A stretch of DNA of 64,000 nt from JBBQLG01 sp964251665 (lineage in GTDB: Bacteria; Bacteroidota; Bacteroidia; Cytophagales; Spirosomataceae), in the NCBI GenBank assembly GCA_964251665.1, contig CAXUKO010000004.1:186001-250000 (forward strand), in the 5' to 3' direction. The notes beneath the pieces are model-generated. The model was not told where the DNA came from. It was given only the letters and a program-made list of their open reading frames with translations, and searched no databases. Below are positions 1-8,155 of the stretch, one piece after another (positions within the stretch are counted from its first letter, which is position 1; each line of letters begins with the position of its first letter). The position numbers were made by a program, and so were the translations under genes.

Positions 1-552
1 TTTATCGAGTCGGATGGCCCGTTGGGCAGCGGGTGGTAACTGAGCGACGTATTGGGCCGCATCGTTGGTCCAGCGGTTAGCATCGAGGCAGGGGCTGGAT
101 TCGATAAGCGAGACAATCATGGCTGGTTTTTTGGTGAGCAGGTATTCCGTCGCCAGCGTTGTGCCCCAGGAATGCCCCAATAGATGCAGTTTGGGGTAGC
201 CAAGCGATTTGACAACCTGGTCCAGTTCATCCACGAACCGGGCGAGGGTCCATAAACTGGTATCGTCGGGCCGGTCGGACTTGCCACAGCCCAACTGATC
301 GTAAATAATGACGGGCCGTTCGTCGGCCAGGGCCGCAAACCCGGCGAATCCTGTACTGGTTGAACCCGGTCCGCCATGCAGGGCCAGCAGCGGAATGCCG
401 GGTTTGTCGACGCCCATAATCCGGTACCAGACCCTGCCGCCCGGCACGTTGATAAACCCTTCTTTAGTAACCGGCTGCGCATGAAGGGGCGATGCAACCC
501 GCAGGAGCAGGGCAATCAGGGCGATAAGATGAGGGTAAACAGGGACGGTCAT
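1..552 (-). CDS. Proline iminopeptidase-like alpha/beta hydrolase, secreted, C-terminus off the left edge
   Basis: The frame opens with ATG at 552 and runs without a stop to base 1, giving the first 184 residues. A hydrophobic signal peptide ends near a PLHAQ site at residue 26. HGGPG (59-63) is the oxyanion-hole motif typical of the S33 prolyl aminopeptidase family, DQLGCGKSDRP follows at 85-95, and GHSWG (126-130) is the nucleophile elbow with Ser128. Members release N-terminal proline or act on related small substrates; the catalytic Asp and His lie beyond the window. With the signal peptide it probably works in the periplasm. It is followed in the same direction upstream by two exported M20 hydrolases, a group that fits peptide scavenging. 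Substrate cannot be fixed from this part. Confidence 0.85.
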   Translation of the reverse strand, partial: MTVPVYPHLIALIALLLRVASPLHAQPVTKEGFINVPGGRVWYRIMGVDKPGIPLLALHGGPGSTSTGFAGFAALADERPVIIYDQLGCGKSDRPDDTSLWTLARFVDELDQVVKSLGYPKLHLLGHSWGTTLATEYLLTKKPAMIVSLIESSPCLDANRWTNDAAQYVAQLPPAAQRAIRLDK

Positions 553-576
553 GGAATGAATGGGACGGGGAATTTG

Positions 577-1893
577 CTACTGGCTTTTCCGGGCCAGGTA
601 CTCGACCGCGAGGTGGCTGAGGGCTTTTACGCCCAAACCGAAACCACCCTCGTCGATCTGAAAATCGGGCGTGTGGTGCGGGGGCGCGTCTTCCGGTTTT
701 ACGTTCAGGGGCTTCCCGCCGAGAAAGAAAAAGAAGCCCGGTACTTTCTCCTGATAAAAGGAGAAGTCTTCCGAAATGGTACTGGCGGGCGCAATCTGCA
801 CTTTTTCTTTACCGGACAGCCGTTCGAGCGTAGGCACCATCTGCGCCGTCAGGGCGGGGTCGTTGTAGGTGAGGGCGGCCAGGAGGTCGATCTTCACGGT
901 AGCTTTGGCACCAGCGCTTTCGGCAATGTTGGTGGCGATCAGATTGATGCGTTCGTGAATCGTTTTTTGCATCGACGGCGAAAACGAGCGGATCGTACCG
1001 GCCATGTTCACCTCTTCGGGGATGATGTTGAACCGGCTGCCGCCATTGAACGCGCCTACCGAAATCACGGCTCCAGCCTCGGTGAGGGGCAGATTGCGGC
1101 TGACGATGGTTTGCAGCCCCATGACCAGCTGCGACGAGGTGACGATGGGATCAATGCCCAGCCAAGGGTTTCCGCCATGCGTGGATTTCCCTTTCACGTT
1201 GATGGTGTACCGATCCGCAGCCGCCATCAGTGACCCTGACCGGTACTTAATCGTATTCACGTCGATTTCTGACTTAATGTGCAGTCCGAAGATGGCATCG
1301 ACCTTTGGGTTCTCCAGCACACCTTCCTTCACCATCAGCCTGGCTCCGCCCTCTTCGCCTTCCGGTGGCCCCTCCTCGGCGGGCTGAAAAATGAACTTCA
1401 CCGTACCCGACAGTTCATTCCGTACCGATGCCAGCACCTCGGCCGTGCCCATGAGTATGGCCATGTGCGAATCGTGCCCGCAGGCGTGCATAACGCCGGT
1501 TTTCTGCCCGTTTGATTCGGTTGTGACCGTCGATTTGAATGGCAGGTCACCCCGTTCTACTACGGGCAGCGCATCCATGTCGGCCCGTAAGGCAACTACG
1601 GGGCCGGGTTTGCCACCTTTCAGAATGCCGACGACGCCGGTTTTGGCCACGCCGGTTTTTACCTCGATGCCCAGTGATTTCAGGTGTGCGGCTATTTTGG
1701 CCGACGTTTCAAACTCCCGGTTGCCGAGTTCGGGATGCTGGTGAAAATCGCGTCGCCAGGTGACAAGTTTGGGGGTGAGCGCGTCGGTCGTTTTATCCAT
1801 CCGGGCCAGCAGGGCAGTGTTGGATTGGGCAAGGCTTACAAAGGGGAAACTAAGCAGCAGCCAGTTAAAAAATGTCCTGTTGAGGTGTTGCAT
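577..1893 (-). CDS. M20D amidohydrolase (hippurate/IAA-amino acid hydrolase type), exported
   Basis: A 438-residue zinc metalloamidase. Residues 1-23 form a signal peptide ending LAQ. The M20D pattern is complete: RRDFHQHPELG (48-57), ADMDALPV (104-111), HACGHDSHMA (136-145, with metal-binding Cys138, His140 and His143) and an acidic QPAEEGPPEGEEGG stretch holding the catalytic Glu pair. The C-terminal STISEDFSFYQ segment and the PHHTPDF motif are also standard. Family members cleave N-acyl amino acids or similar amides. It lies 24 bp before the proline iminopeptidase-like gene and 43 bp after the M20 gene, so the three may be one transcript. Exact substrate is unknown. Confidence 0.9.
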   Translation of the reverse strand: MQHLNRTFFNWLLLSFPFVSLAQSNTALLARMDKTTDALTPKLVTWRRDFHQHPELGNREFETSAKIAAHLKSLGIEVKTGVAKTGVVGILKGGKPGPVVALRADMDALPVVERGDLPFKSTVTTESNGQKTGVMHACGHDSHMAILMGTAEVLASVRNELSGTVKFIFQPAEEGPPEGEEGGARLMVKEGVLENPKVDAIFGLHIKSEIDVNTIKYRSGSLMAAADRYTINVKGKSTHGGNPWLGIDPIVTSSQLVMGLQTIVSRNLPLTEAGAVISVGAFNGGSRFNIIPEEVNMAGTIRSFSPSMQKTIHERINLIATNIAESAGAKATVKIDLLAALTYNDPALTAQMVPTLERLSGKEKVQIAPASTISEDFSFYQEKVPGFFFFLGGKPLNVKPEDAPPHHTPDFQIDEGGFGLGVKALSHLAVEYLARKSQ

Positions 1894-1936
1894 GAAGTGT
1901 ACGGAAAAAGAATCGATTCAAGTTAGTAGTCAAATC

Positions 1937-3469
1937 TCACAAACTCATCAGTGCCACGTACGTTTCGATTCCTTCCCAGAGGTTTTGCAGACGAATATTT
2001 TCGTTTTCGGCATGCTGGTTATTATCGTGGTTCGCAATGGGCACCGTAATCGTAGGCGTGTTCAGATACTGCCGGAAAACGTACAGGGGCAAACTACCGC
2101 CCGAACTCGGCAGAAGCACAATTTCGTCTTTCACCGTCGACTGCACCGCGTTGATCACCGTCTGGGCGATGGGCAAATCCATAGGCGTACGGTGGGCGTT
2201 GTAGCCGTCTTTGGCCGTTACCCGGGCGATATGAGGATATTTTAGCCGCTCCTCGTCGGTGATGCTCTCGTTCTGAGTGACGTAATACCCCTGCGCTTTA
2301 ACGTGGTCGATTACTTTCTGTACCTGCCGTTTGGCGTCATTACCCAGCACCAGCCGCAGGTCCAGCGCTGCCGTTGCCGAGGTGGGAATGACATTGGCGG
2401 TTAGCTTACCTACATTGGCGCTCGACAGGCCACTGACGTTCAGGGAGGGCAACGTAATCAACTCAACCAACGATTTGCCACCGCCTTCGGACTGCCCAAA
2501 GCCCAGTTCCTGCCGCATCGACTCGTCGACGGATGGAATCCGGGCCAGTGCCTGTTTTTCGGCATCGGTCAGGGGCGTCACATCGTCATAGAATCCCTTG
2601 ATGAGCACCTGCCCGTTTTCGTCTTTCATCGACGCCAGCAGTCGGGCCAGGGCCATGCCGGGGTTGGGTGCCCAGTTGCCATAGTGCCCACTGTGCAGCG
2701 GCCGTTTGGAGGCATACACCTTGATTTCCATGTTTACGTCGCCCCGAACCCCAAACACCACCTGCTTGCGGCCCGACTGATGTACCGGCCCGTCGCAGAT
2801 GACCCACAGGTCGCTCTTTAACTTGTCTTTGTGTTTATCCAGAATCTCGGCGAGGTGGGTTGAACCGGCTTCTTCTTCCCCCTCAAAAAAGAATTTCAGG
2901 TTCACTGTCGGCCGGATACCCAACTGCGTCATGGTCTGATAAGCCGACAGGATGGCGAAAACGCCCGCTTTATCGTCGGAGGTACTGCGGCCATAAATCC
3001 GCCAGTTGGGGTCAATCGCCTGGGGAGGAGCGGGCACCGGCATCGCTTTGCCCCCTGCATCCAGTGGTTTGTTGAACAGAACGGCTTTAAACGGGTCCAG
3101 CCCCTCGGCCCACTGATTCGGATTTACGGGTTGACCGTCATAGTGGGCGTAAAAGACAATCGTGCGGGTGGCACCGGGCACCAGCACTTCGCCGAACAGC
3201 GCCGGGGGCACGCCTTTGGTTTTGGCATCCAGCCGCTGGGGTTTAATGCCCCGTTTGGCCATCATATCGGCAATGTAGTCGGCTGTTTTCTGAATGCCGA
3301 CGGTATCGTACACGACATTTGGAATGGATAACAGACCCATAAAATCGCGTAGCAGGGCATGTTCATTGGCTTGCCGGTACACGCGCACTTTCTGGGTGAG
3401 CGGGCTTTGCGCGAGGGTCGGGGGGACGAGAAACGTTAAAAGGAAAAGAAAGAGTACGGTTTGTTTCAT
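1937..3469 (-). CDS. M20/M25/M40 family dipeptidase, exported
   Basis: A 510-residue M20 peptidase of the CPG2/dipeptidase branch, distinct from the neighbouring M20D enzyme. The signal peptide ends at LAQ21. Metal and catalytic motifs are FYAHYDGQPV (His109, Asp111), YGRSTSDDKAG (Asp165/Asp166) and FFFEGEEEAGS (Glu199/Glu200), with a lid domain in between and a C-terminal NHDNNQHAENE motif supplying the last metal His. Such enzymes hydrolyse dipeptides or small peptides. It is the first gene of the minus-strand exported hydrolase group. No clear promoter was seen between it and the palindrome at 3539-3611. Confidence 0.88.
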   Translation of the reverse strand: MKQTVLFLFLLTFLVPPTLAQSPLTQKVRVYRQANEHALLRDFMGLLSIPNVVYDTVGIQKTADYIADMMAKRGIKPQRLDAKTKGVPPALFGEVLVPGATRTIVFYAHYDGQPVNPNQWAEGLDPFKAVLFNKPLDAGGKAMPVPAPPQAIDPNWRIYGRSTSDDKAGVFAILSAYQTMTQLGIRPTVNLKFFFEGEEEAGSTHLAEILDKHKDKLKSDLWVICDGPVHQSGRKQVVFGVRGDVNMEIKVYASKRPLHSGHYGNWAPNPGMALARLLASMKDENGQVLIKGFYDDVTPLTDAEKQALARIPSVDESMRQELGFGQSEGGGKSLVELITLPSLNVSGLSSANVGKLTANVIPTSATAALDLRLVLGNDAKRQVQKVIDHVKAQGYYVTQNESITDEERLKYPHIARVTAKDGYNAHRTPMDLPIAQTVINAVQSTVKDEIVLLPSSGGSLPLYVFRQYLNTPTITVPIANHDNNQHAENENIRLQNLWEGIETYVALMSL

Positions 3470-3538
3470 AGTGGTTAGGGGGTAACTGAATGAGCCGATT
3501 TTAACGTTTTAAGACTTCGTTTCACTAAAAAACCAGGT

Positions 3539-3611
3539 TTTTGTCATCCTGAGGGACGAAGGATCTTAGAAGCCTGGTAGCTAAGATCATTCGTCCCTCA
3601 GGATGACAAAA
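3539..3611. repeat. Palindromic repeat, GTCATCCTGAGG family, copy A
   Basis: Two 31-base arms (3539-3569 and 3581-3611) are reverse complements with one mismatch, around an 11-base loop. The core is TTTTGTCATCCTGAGGGACG. The same arm occurs at 3969-4065 and 36134-36210, always with an 11-base loop. It lies between the start side of the M20 gene and the stop of the GIY-YIG gene. It could form a strong cruciform or RNA hairpin. Confidence 0.92.
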
Positions 3612-3649
3612 CGGGAGTACTGAACAGGCTGACAAAAATTACTTGAAGA

Positions 3650-3952
3650 CTAAGCCAGTATTTCGTCGTTTAAAAATTTCCAATCGGGGTTAAACTCGGC
3701 TATCAAGGCGTTTTTCTTCGCTCGGGTCCACCCTTTCAGTTCTTTCTCCCGCTCAACAGCGTTAAGTACGTACTGATGATGCTCCCAATAAATTAGATTA
3801 AAACAATGGTACTTGCCAGCAAAGGTTTCGGGTTTGCCTCGATTATCCTCATGCTCCTGTATACGTCGAACTAAGTTGTTTGTCATTCCAGTGTACAATA
3901 CGGTTTTAGCCGGATTGGTCACCATATAAACGTAGTAGTTGTGTTCTCTCAT
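3650..3952 (-). CDS. Small GIY-YIG endonuclease (UPF0213/YhbQ type)
   Basis: A 100-residue single-domain GIY-YIG protein, full length for the short class. YYVYM (6-10) and LYTGMTNN (19-26) stand for GIY and YIG, with the catalytic Arg in LVRRIQEH (27-34) and the catalytic Glu in VEREKELKGW (66-75). I chose the ATG at 3952, which gives the usual MREHNYYVY start; an in-frame ATG at 3967 and GTG at 3973 would add a few residues. The gene is framed by palindromes ending 38 bp beyond its stop and beginning 16 bp beyond its start, whose arms match each other. The family cuts DNA; free-standing small members have poorly known roles. The arrangement suggests a link to the palindromes, which is inference. 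Confidence 0.85.
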   Translation of the reverse strand: MREHNYYVYMVTNPAKTVLYTGMTNNLVRRIQEHEDNRGKPETFAGKYHCFNLIYWEHHQYVLNAVEREKELKGWTRAKKNALIAEFNPDWKFLNDEILA

Positions 3953-3968
3953 AAAAGGTAAAATCATT

Positions 3969-4065
3969 GTCACGCGGTGTTTTTGTCATCCTGAGGTACG
4001 AAGGATCTTAGCGATTTGGTAGCTAAGATCCTTCGTGCCTCAGGATGACAAAAACACCGCGTGAC
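3969..4065. repeat. Palindromic repeat, GTCATCCTGAGG family, copy B
   Basis: Arms of 43 bases (3969-4011 and 4023-4065) with one mismatch and an 11-base loop CGATTTGGTAG. The inner 31 bases match copy A; the outer 12 bases (GTCACGCGGTGT) are paired as well but are not in the other copies. It sits directly upstream of the GIY-YIG start, so any promoter of that gene lies in or beyond it. It can also act as a hairpin between the two minus-strand genes. Confidence 0.92.
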
Positions 4066-4089
4066 AAAACCAACATAGTAAAAAGCCAC

Positions 4090-4581
4090 TCAATTACCAC
4101 ATGCTTTGCTGCCCGTACAGGTCAGGCTGACGAAGAGTTCGGAGCGGAGTTTCCAGCCCGATTCGGTTTGCCGCCACATGGCTAAGTAGGTACCCTGCAC
4201 CAGTTGGATGCCATCGGGGCGCTGCCACCGCCCGACCCAGTGCCCATGCTCGGCCGCCAGCGGATTGAGGGAGCTGACCTGCACGCTATCTGTGGTGCGG
4301 ACATAGTCCAGAAAGGCGGCATCAGCGAAGGTTTTGGCAAACAACGCCTGCACCGAATCGCGCCCGGCAATGTGTCGGCTGTTACCCGCCGTTACCACCA
4401 TCTCCGGCAGCATTGTGTTCGTTAATGTGGCAAGGTCGCGGCTTTCAATAGCGTGGTTCGACTGCAACCGGACAGCCCTGATCTGAAGATCGCTGACTGG
4501 TTTAAGAACCGTTGCGGGCTGGGTTTGGGCCAAGAGAGCAAATGGAAAAAAACAGAACAACGTGATAAATCGCAGGGCCAT
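4090..4581 (-). CDS. Secreted SnoaL/DUF4440-like protein (NTF2 fold)
   Basis: A 163-residue protein starting at MALRFITLFCFFPF, whose hydrophobic run ends at LLAQ and is a clear signal peptide; an upstream ATG at 4641 would put 20 unlikely residues before it. The mature part has the small alpha+beta layout of the NTF2-like superfamily: an N-terminal helix with SNHAIESRDLATL, a GRDSVQALF segment and a C-terminal run of strands with GHWVGRW and GTYLAMWRQTESGWKL. Many such proteins are small binding modules or uncharacterised enzymes; no catalytic set is recognisable. It is divergent from the YfhO gene and read toward the GIY-YIG gene. Confidence 0.72.
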   Translation of the reverse strand: MALRFITLFCFFPFALLAQTQPATVLKPVSDLQIRAVRLQSNHAIESRDLATLTNTMLPEMVVTAGNSRHIAGRDSVQALFAKTFADAAFLDYVRTTDSVQVSSLNPLAAEHGHWVGRWQRPDGIQLVQGTYLAMWRQTESGWKLRSELFVSLTCTGSKACGN

Positions 4582-4680
4582 TCGAGTGGGGGTAAGCGTA
4601 GAACAGAGAGCAAGATAGCCATTTCCGGCTACCAGCCACAACAGCGGGGGCCGACAGACGTTCCTGTTTCAGACATTTCT

Positions 4681-4688
4681 TATCTTTG
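4681..4688 (+). promoter_or_regulatory. Bacteroidota-type -7 box (TATCTTTG)
   Basis: TATCTTTG matches the TAnnTTTG consensus exactly and lies 42 bp before the ATG of the YfhO gene at 4731. No good -33 TTTG was found at the expected distance. The box overlaps the alternative upstream ATG at 4686, which supports the start at 4731. Confidence 0.55.
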
Positions 4689-4730
4689 CCTAATCTCCCG
4701 ACGGGCCTGTCTGCCTGTCTTTATTCGTCT

Positions 4731-7343
4731 ATGAAACAAACCTCGTTTTTGCAGCTTCTTCGGCCGCATCTGCCCTTTGTACTGGGCTTGTTCGTGCTGG
4801 CATCCCTCTTTTTCTTACCCGCCTGGCAGGGTAAAGTACTGAGTCAGTACGATGCCCGGGCGAGCCTGGCCGCATCCCAGGAACTCCGGCAGATTGCCAA
4901 GGAAACCGGCCGAATGCCCATCTGGACGGATGCCATGTTCGGGGGGATGCCTGCTTATCTGATTGCCTTCGATTTTCCGAATACATTCGTTGGTAAGGCT
5001 GTCTACAAAGTCATTGGAGCGTTGCCAAATCCCATCAACATGCTGTTTGTGGAGATGCTGGCCGCTTATATCCTCCTGATCGTGTTGGGTGGGTCGGGCG
5101 CACCCATGAACCGATGGCTGGCTGCGCTGGGGGCCGTTGCCTACGGCTTTGGTACGTACAACATTCAGATTATCGAAGCCGGTCATGCCTCCAAAGTGTT
5201 TGCGATGGCGTTTGCGCCGGGTATTCTGGCGGGTATCATTCTGGCCCTGCGAGGCCGCTACTGGCTGGGAGGCACCCTGACCGCTTTTTTTCTGTGTCTC
5301 GAACTTGGTGCCAACCACATTCAGATTACGTATTACCTGTTCATGGCACTGGCGATTTACGTTGGCGTTGAGGCATTCGGACTGGTTAAGGCCGGAAAGA
5401 CCCGGCAACTGACGTTTGGACTGGCAACGCTGGTTGGGGCTGGTCTTATTGCCGCCGGCAGCTACGGTGGGCGGTTGCTGGTCATGAATCAGTACACCAA
5501 AGAAACCATTCGGGGCCGTTCCGATCTGACCGCTAAAACCACCGCTGCTAATGCAAAAGCCGCCGGACAGGCCACACCGGCACAAGATGGACTGGACATG
5601 GCCTATGCGTCGCAGTACAGCTATAACATCAGTGAGACGATGACCCTGCTGATTCCAAATGCCTACGGTGGGCCGTCGGTTGGGGGGTATGATACCGATT
5701 CGGAGTTGTACAAGGCGATGAGCAACCGGGGTATCGATTCGGCAGCGGCCAAACAATTTGTGGAGCAGGCCGAACCGGGTTACTGGGGTGAACAGCCGGG
5801 TGTGGGGGCACCGATTTATGCCGGAGCTATCCTGCTGTTTCTGTTTGTGCTGGGTATGCTCGTCTCGACCAGCCGCATCAAATGGGCCTTGATTGCGTCC
5901 ACTGCGCTGCTCGTGATGATTACCTGGGGTAGCCACTTCATGCTGCTCAACGGCCCGCTGTTCGATTACCTGCCGCTCTTCAATAAATTCCGGTCCATGA
6001 CCATGGCCTTCGGGCTGGTGCAACTGCTGCTGGCCATCGGTGCAGCACTGGGTATTCAGGAAATTGCGACCCGTAAGTTGACATTCGCTGACATTCGCCA
6101 GCCGCTGATTATCAGCCTGGCGGCAACGGCGGGACTGGCCCTACTGATGGCCTTACTGGGTGGAACGTTCTTCTCCTTCCGGTCGGCTGCGGATAGTCAG
6201 ACGCTGGGTCAGTACTTTGGCGACGCGACCGAAGAGATGGTTCGGGCGCTCGTCAGCGACCGGCAGAGTGCCCTGCGGAGTGATGCCTTCCGGTCGGTTA
6301 TTTACATCCTGCTGGCGGCCGCTTCGGTTTGGGCGTTTGTGACCAATAAACTAAAAGCCAGCGTATTTTACCCGCTGCTGCTGGTGCTCATGATGGCTGA
6401 TTTACTGCTTGTAGACCGGCGGTACATCACCGGGAAAAACTTCGTCAGCAAATCAGAAACGGCCGCTCAGTTTGAGCCAACGTCCGCCGATCAGCAGATC
6501 TTGCAGGATAAAACACTGAGCTATCGGGTGCTGGATAACACGGGTAATTTTATGTCAGACAACCGCTCGTCGTATTTCCATAAATCGGTAGGTGGGTATC
6601 ACGCGGCCAAACTGCGCCGGTATCAGGAGCTGATCGAGTATGCGTTTCCGAAAAACTCGCTCAACGTGCTGAATATGCTCAATGCCAAATACATCATTAT
6701 GCCCGGTCAGCAGCCGCAGTCACCTCAGCAGCAACCGTCGGGACCGGTGGTGCAGCAAAACCCGGATGCGCTGGGGAATGCCTGGTTTGTGAAAACGATA
6801 CAGGTAGTGCCCGATGCCGATGCCGAGATTGCGGCTATGCAGACACTCAATCCGCGGGATACGGCGGTAGTCGACAAACGATTTGCCCAACAACTCAACG
6901 GTCTGCCCGCCACGCTGAACCCTGTCGGGGCCTCTATCCGCCTGACCAAGTACGAAGGTGACCGGCTTACCTACGAAAGCAATGCGCCCACTGAGCAGGT
7001 TGCTGTCTTTTCGGAGGTTTACTACCGGGGCGATACCGACTGGCAGTTTTTTGTGGACGGTAAGCCCGTGCCGCATTTCCGGGCGAACTACGTCCTGCGG
7101 GCCATGCGGCTCCCGGCGGGTACGCACAAAATTGAGTGCCGGTTTGAGCCGCCCATCGTAGCAACGGGTAATCTAATCGACCTGATCGCGAATGTGCTGC
7201 TGATTGCCTTGATCGGGTTCTCGCTGTTCCGGGCCGTACGCTCACCGGGTGAGCCGGTCGTGGCGACAACAGAACCAACGCTGGTACCGGAACCGGTTGT
7301 GCCACCGGCCACACCCAAGCCGGGTAAGAAACTGAAGTCCTGA
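4731..7343 (+). CDS. YfhO family polytopic membrane protein
   Basis: An 870-residue integral membrane protein. After the start MKQTSFLQLLRPH the first membrane helix begins near residue 13, and about a dozen helices follow, ending in a last one near residue 820 before a Pro-rich tail with repeated PEP/PVV. Features shared with Bacteroidota YfhO proteins are the FGGMPAYL segment, the YGFGTYNIQIIEAGH motif, a conserved LPLFNKFRSM segment and a large C-terminal soluble domain with YHAAKLRRYQ and NMLNAKYI. YfhO proteins belong to the GT-C-like membrane glycosyltransferase group and have been tied to sugar modification of envelope polymers; the donor and acceptor here are unknown. It is a single gene closed by a strong terminator. 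Confidence 0.85.
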   Translation: MKQTSFLQLLRPHLPFVLGLFVLASLFFLPAWQGKVLSQYDARASLAASQELRQIAKETGRMPIWTDAMFGGMPAYLIAFDFPNTFVGKAVYKVIGALPNPINMLFVEMLAAYILLIVLGGSGAPMNRWLAALGAVAYGFGTYNIQIIEAGHASKVFAMAFAPGILAGIILALRGRYWLGGTLTAFFLCLELGANHIQITYYLFMALAIYVGVEAFGLVKAGKTRQLTFGLATLVGAGLIAAGSYGGRLLVMNQYTKETIRGRSDLTAKTTAANAKAAGQATPAQDGLDMAYASQYSYNISETMTLLIPNAYGGPSVGGYDTDSELYKAMSNRGIDSAAAKQFVEQAEPGYWGEQPGVGAPIYAGAILLFLFVLGMLVSTSRIKWALIASTALLVMITWGSHFMLLNGPLFDYLPLFNKFRSMTMAFGLVQLLLAIGAALGIQEIATRKLTFADIRQPLIISLAATAGLALLMALLGGTFFSFRSAADSQTLGQYFGDATEEMVRALVSDRQSALRSDAFRSVIYILLAAASVWAFVTNKLKASVFYPLLLVLMMADLLLVDRRYITGKNFVSKSETAAQFEPTSADQQILQDKTLSYRVLDNTGNFMSDNRSSYFHKSVGGYHAAKLRRYQELIEYAFPKNSLNVLNMLNAKYIIMPGQQPQSPQQQPSGPVVQQNPDALGNAWFVKTIQVVPDADAEIAAMQTLNPRDTAVVDKRFAQQLNGLPATLNPVGASIRLTKYEGDRLTYESNAPTEQVAVFSEVYYRGDTDWQFFVDGKPVPHFRANYVLRAMRLPAGTHKIECRFEPPIVATGNLIDLIANVLLIALIGFSLFRAVRSPGEPVVATTEPTLVPEPVVPPATPKPGKKLKS

Positions 7344-7351
7344 TTTAACAG

Positions 7352-7439
7352 ATAGCACGCTGAACGATAGGATCGCTATGATTGAAAGAAGATTAGTTTT
7401 CAATCATAGCGATCCTATCGTTCAGCGTGCTATTTTTTT
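7352..7439. terminator. Very long perfect hairpin terminator between convergent genes
   Basis: Two 36-base arms (7352-7387 and 7398-7433) are perfect reverse complements around a 10-base loop, followed by a T run at 7434-7439. It lies between the stops of the YfhO gene (plus) and the THX gene (minus). The T tract favours the plus strand. The length and perfection are well above an ordinary terminator, so it may be a mobile palindrome doing terminator duty. Confidence 0.85.
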
Positions 7440-7440
7440 G

Positions 7441-7572
7441 CTACTGATGCGAACTGCCTGGCTGCTTTGCCAGCACATTGGTATTGCCGGGCTTGGTTGG
7501 CCTTGGCCGTGAGTTGCCATAAGAGCCCTTAAATAGCTTGCCTTTTTGTGTTTTACGATCTCCTTTTCCCAT
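7441..7572 (-). CDS. 30S ribosomal protein THX
   Basis: A 43-residue, strongly basic protein beginning MGKGDRKTQKGKLFKGSYGN, followed by SRPRPTKP and a Gln/Ser-rich tail. The N-terminal half matches the short bacterial THX family (MGKGDkKtrrGKif.GSyG.rRP), which binds near the top of the 30S head. The Bacteroidota form usually ends soon after the RPR motif, so this one carries an extra tail of about 15 residues. It is too short for routine gene finders but the match is direct. It is convergent with the YfhO gene across the long hairpin. Confidence 0.85.
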   Translation of the reverse strand: MGKGDRKTQKGKLFKGSYGNSRPRPTKPGNTNVLAKQPGSSHQ

Positions 7573-7735
7573 GATGCCTGGTTTATCTAAAGTCAGTAAA
7601 CGGTGCAGTAGCGGGGCAGGAGAAGCAGCCGTCCCGATAAGTGAGGTACCGGCCCCGCCTGTCTTTAGGCTCGCAGATCAGGAACGAAGGAGAACCGGCG
7701 TAACGTTACTGCCACATCACCTGCTACACGTTCGT

Positions 7736-8155
7736 ATGCCCGCTAACACCGTGATCGCCCAAATTGATCGTACGCCGTTTGAGACCCATATCTGGACGGA
7801 CAACAACGTGATTATTGCTGATGAACCACTCGACGCGGGTGGACAAAGCCGGGGGATGAATCCGTTTGAGTTGCTCGAATCGGCGCTGGCGGCTTGCACC
7901 GTGATGACGCTACGCCTGTATGCCAACCGTAAAGGCTGGCCCCTGGAATCGGCTGCGGCTCATGTGGATTGGGCGGCCGATAGCCGGGGTGGCATGATCG
8001 CGACGAACCAGTCGCAGTTTACGATCCGCCTGAACCTGATTGGCCCCCTGACCGGCGAACAGCGGCAGCGATTACTCGAAATTGCCGAACGCTGTCCGAT
8101 CCACCGCCTGCTGACGAATCCAATTGCCATCGCCACTGCACTGATTGAACCATGA
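7736..8155 (+). CDS. OsmC/Ohr family protein
   Basis: A 139-residue OsmC-fold protein. The two redox cysteines are in place: Cys54 in ESALAACTVMT and Cys120 in IAERCPIHRLL. The start MPANTVIAQIDR is chosen because the longer reading frame upstream (to 7538) adds 66 residues with no OsmC similarity. Family members reduce organic hydroperoxides through these cysteines. Its stop overlaps the ATG of the YjdI-type gene (ATGA), an OsmC plus ferredoxin-like arrangement seen in other bacteria, so the pair was translated together before the second gene broke. Confidence 0.85.
   Translation: MPANTVIAQIDRTPFETHIWTDNNVIIADEPLDAGGQSRGMNPFELLESALAACTVMTLRLYANRKGWPLESAAAHVDWAADSRGGMIATNQSQFTIRLNLIGPLTGEQRQRLLEIAERCPIHRLLTNPIAIATALIEP

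Noticed and set aside
376..1233. 285-residue plus-strand frame opposite the M20D gene
   Set aside because: It is antisense to a gene with a complete M20D motif set; its product is rich in Gly, Arg and Val with no domain, as expected for a shadow in GC-rich DNA.
4815..6023. 402-residue minus-strand frame opposite the YfhO gene
   Set aside because: Low-complexity, His- and Gln-rich sequence without a family, opposite a well-supported membrane protein.
7538..7735. Longer N-terminus for the OsmC protein
   Set aside because: The 66 extra residues have no family match and would overlap the THX gene start region; ATG at 7736 gives normal length.
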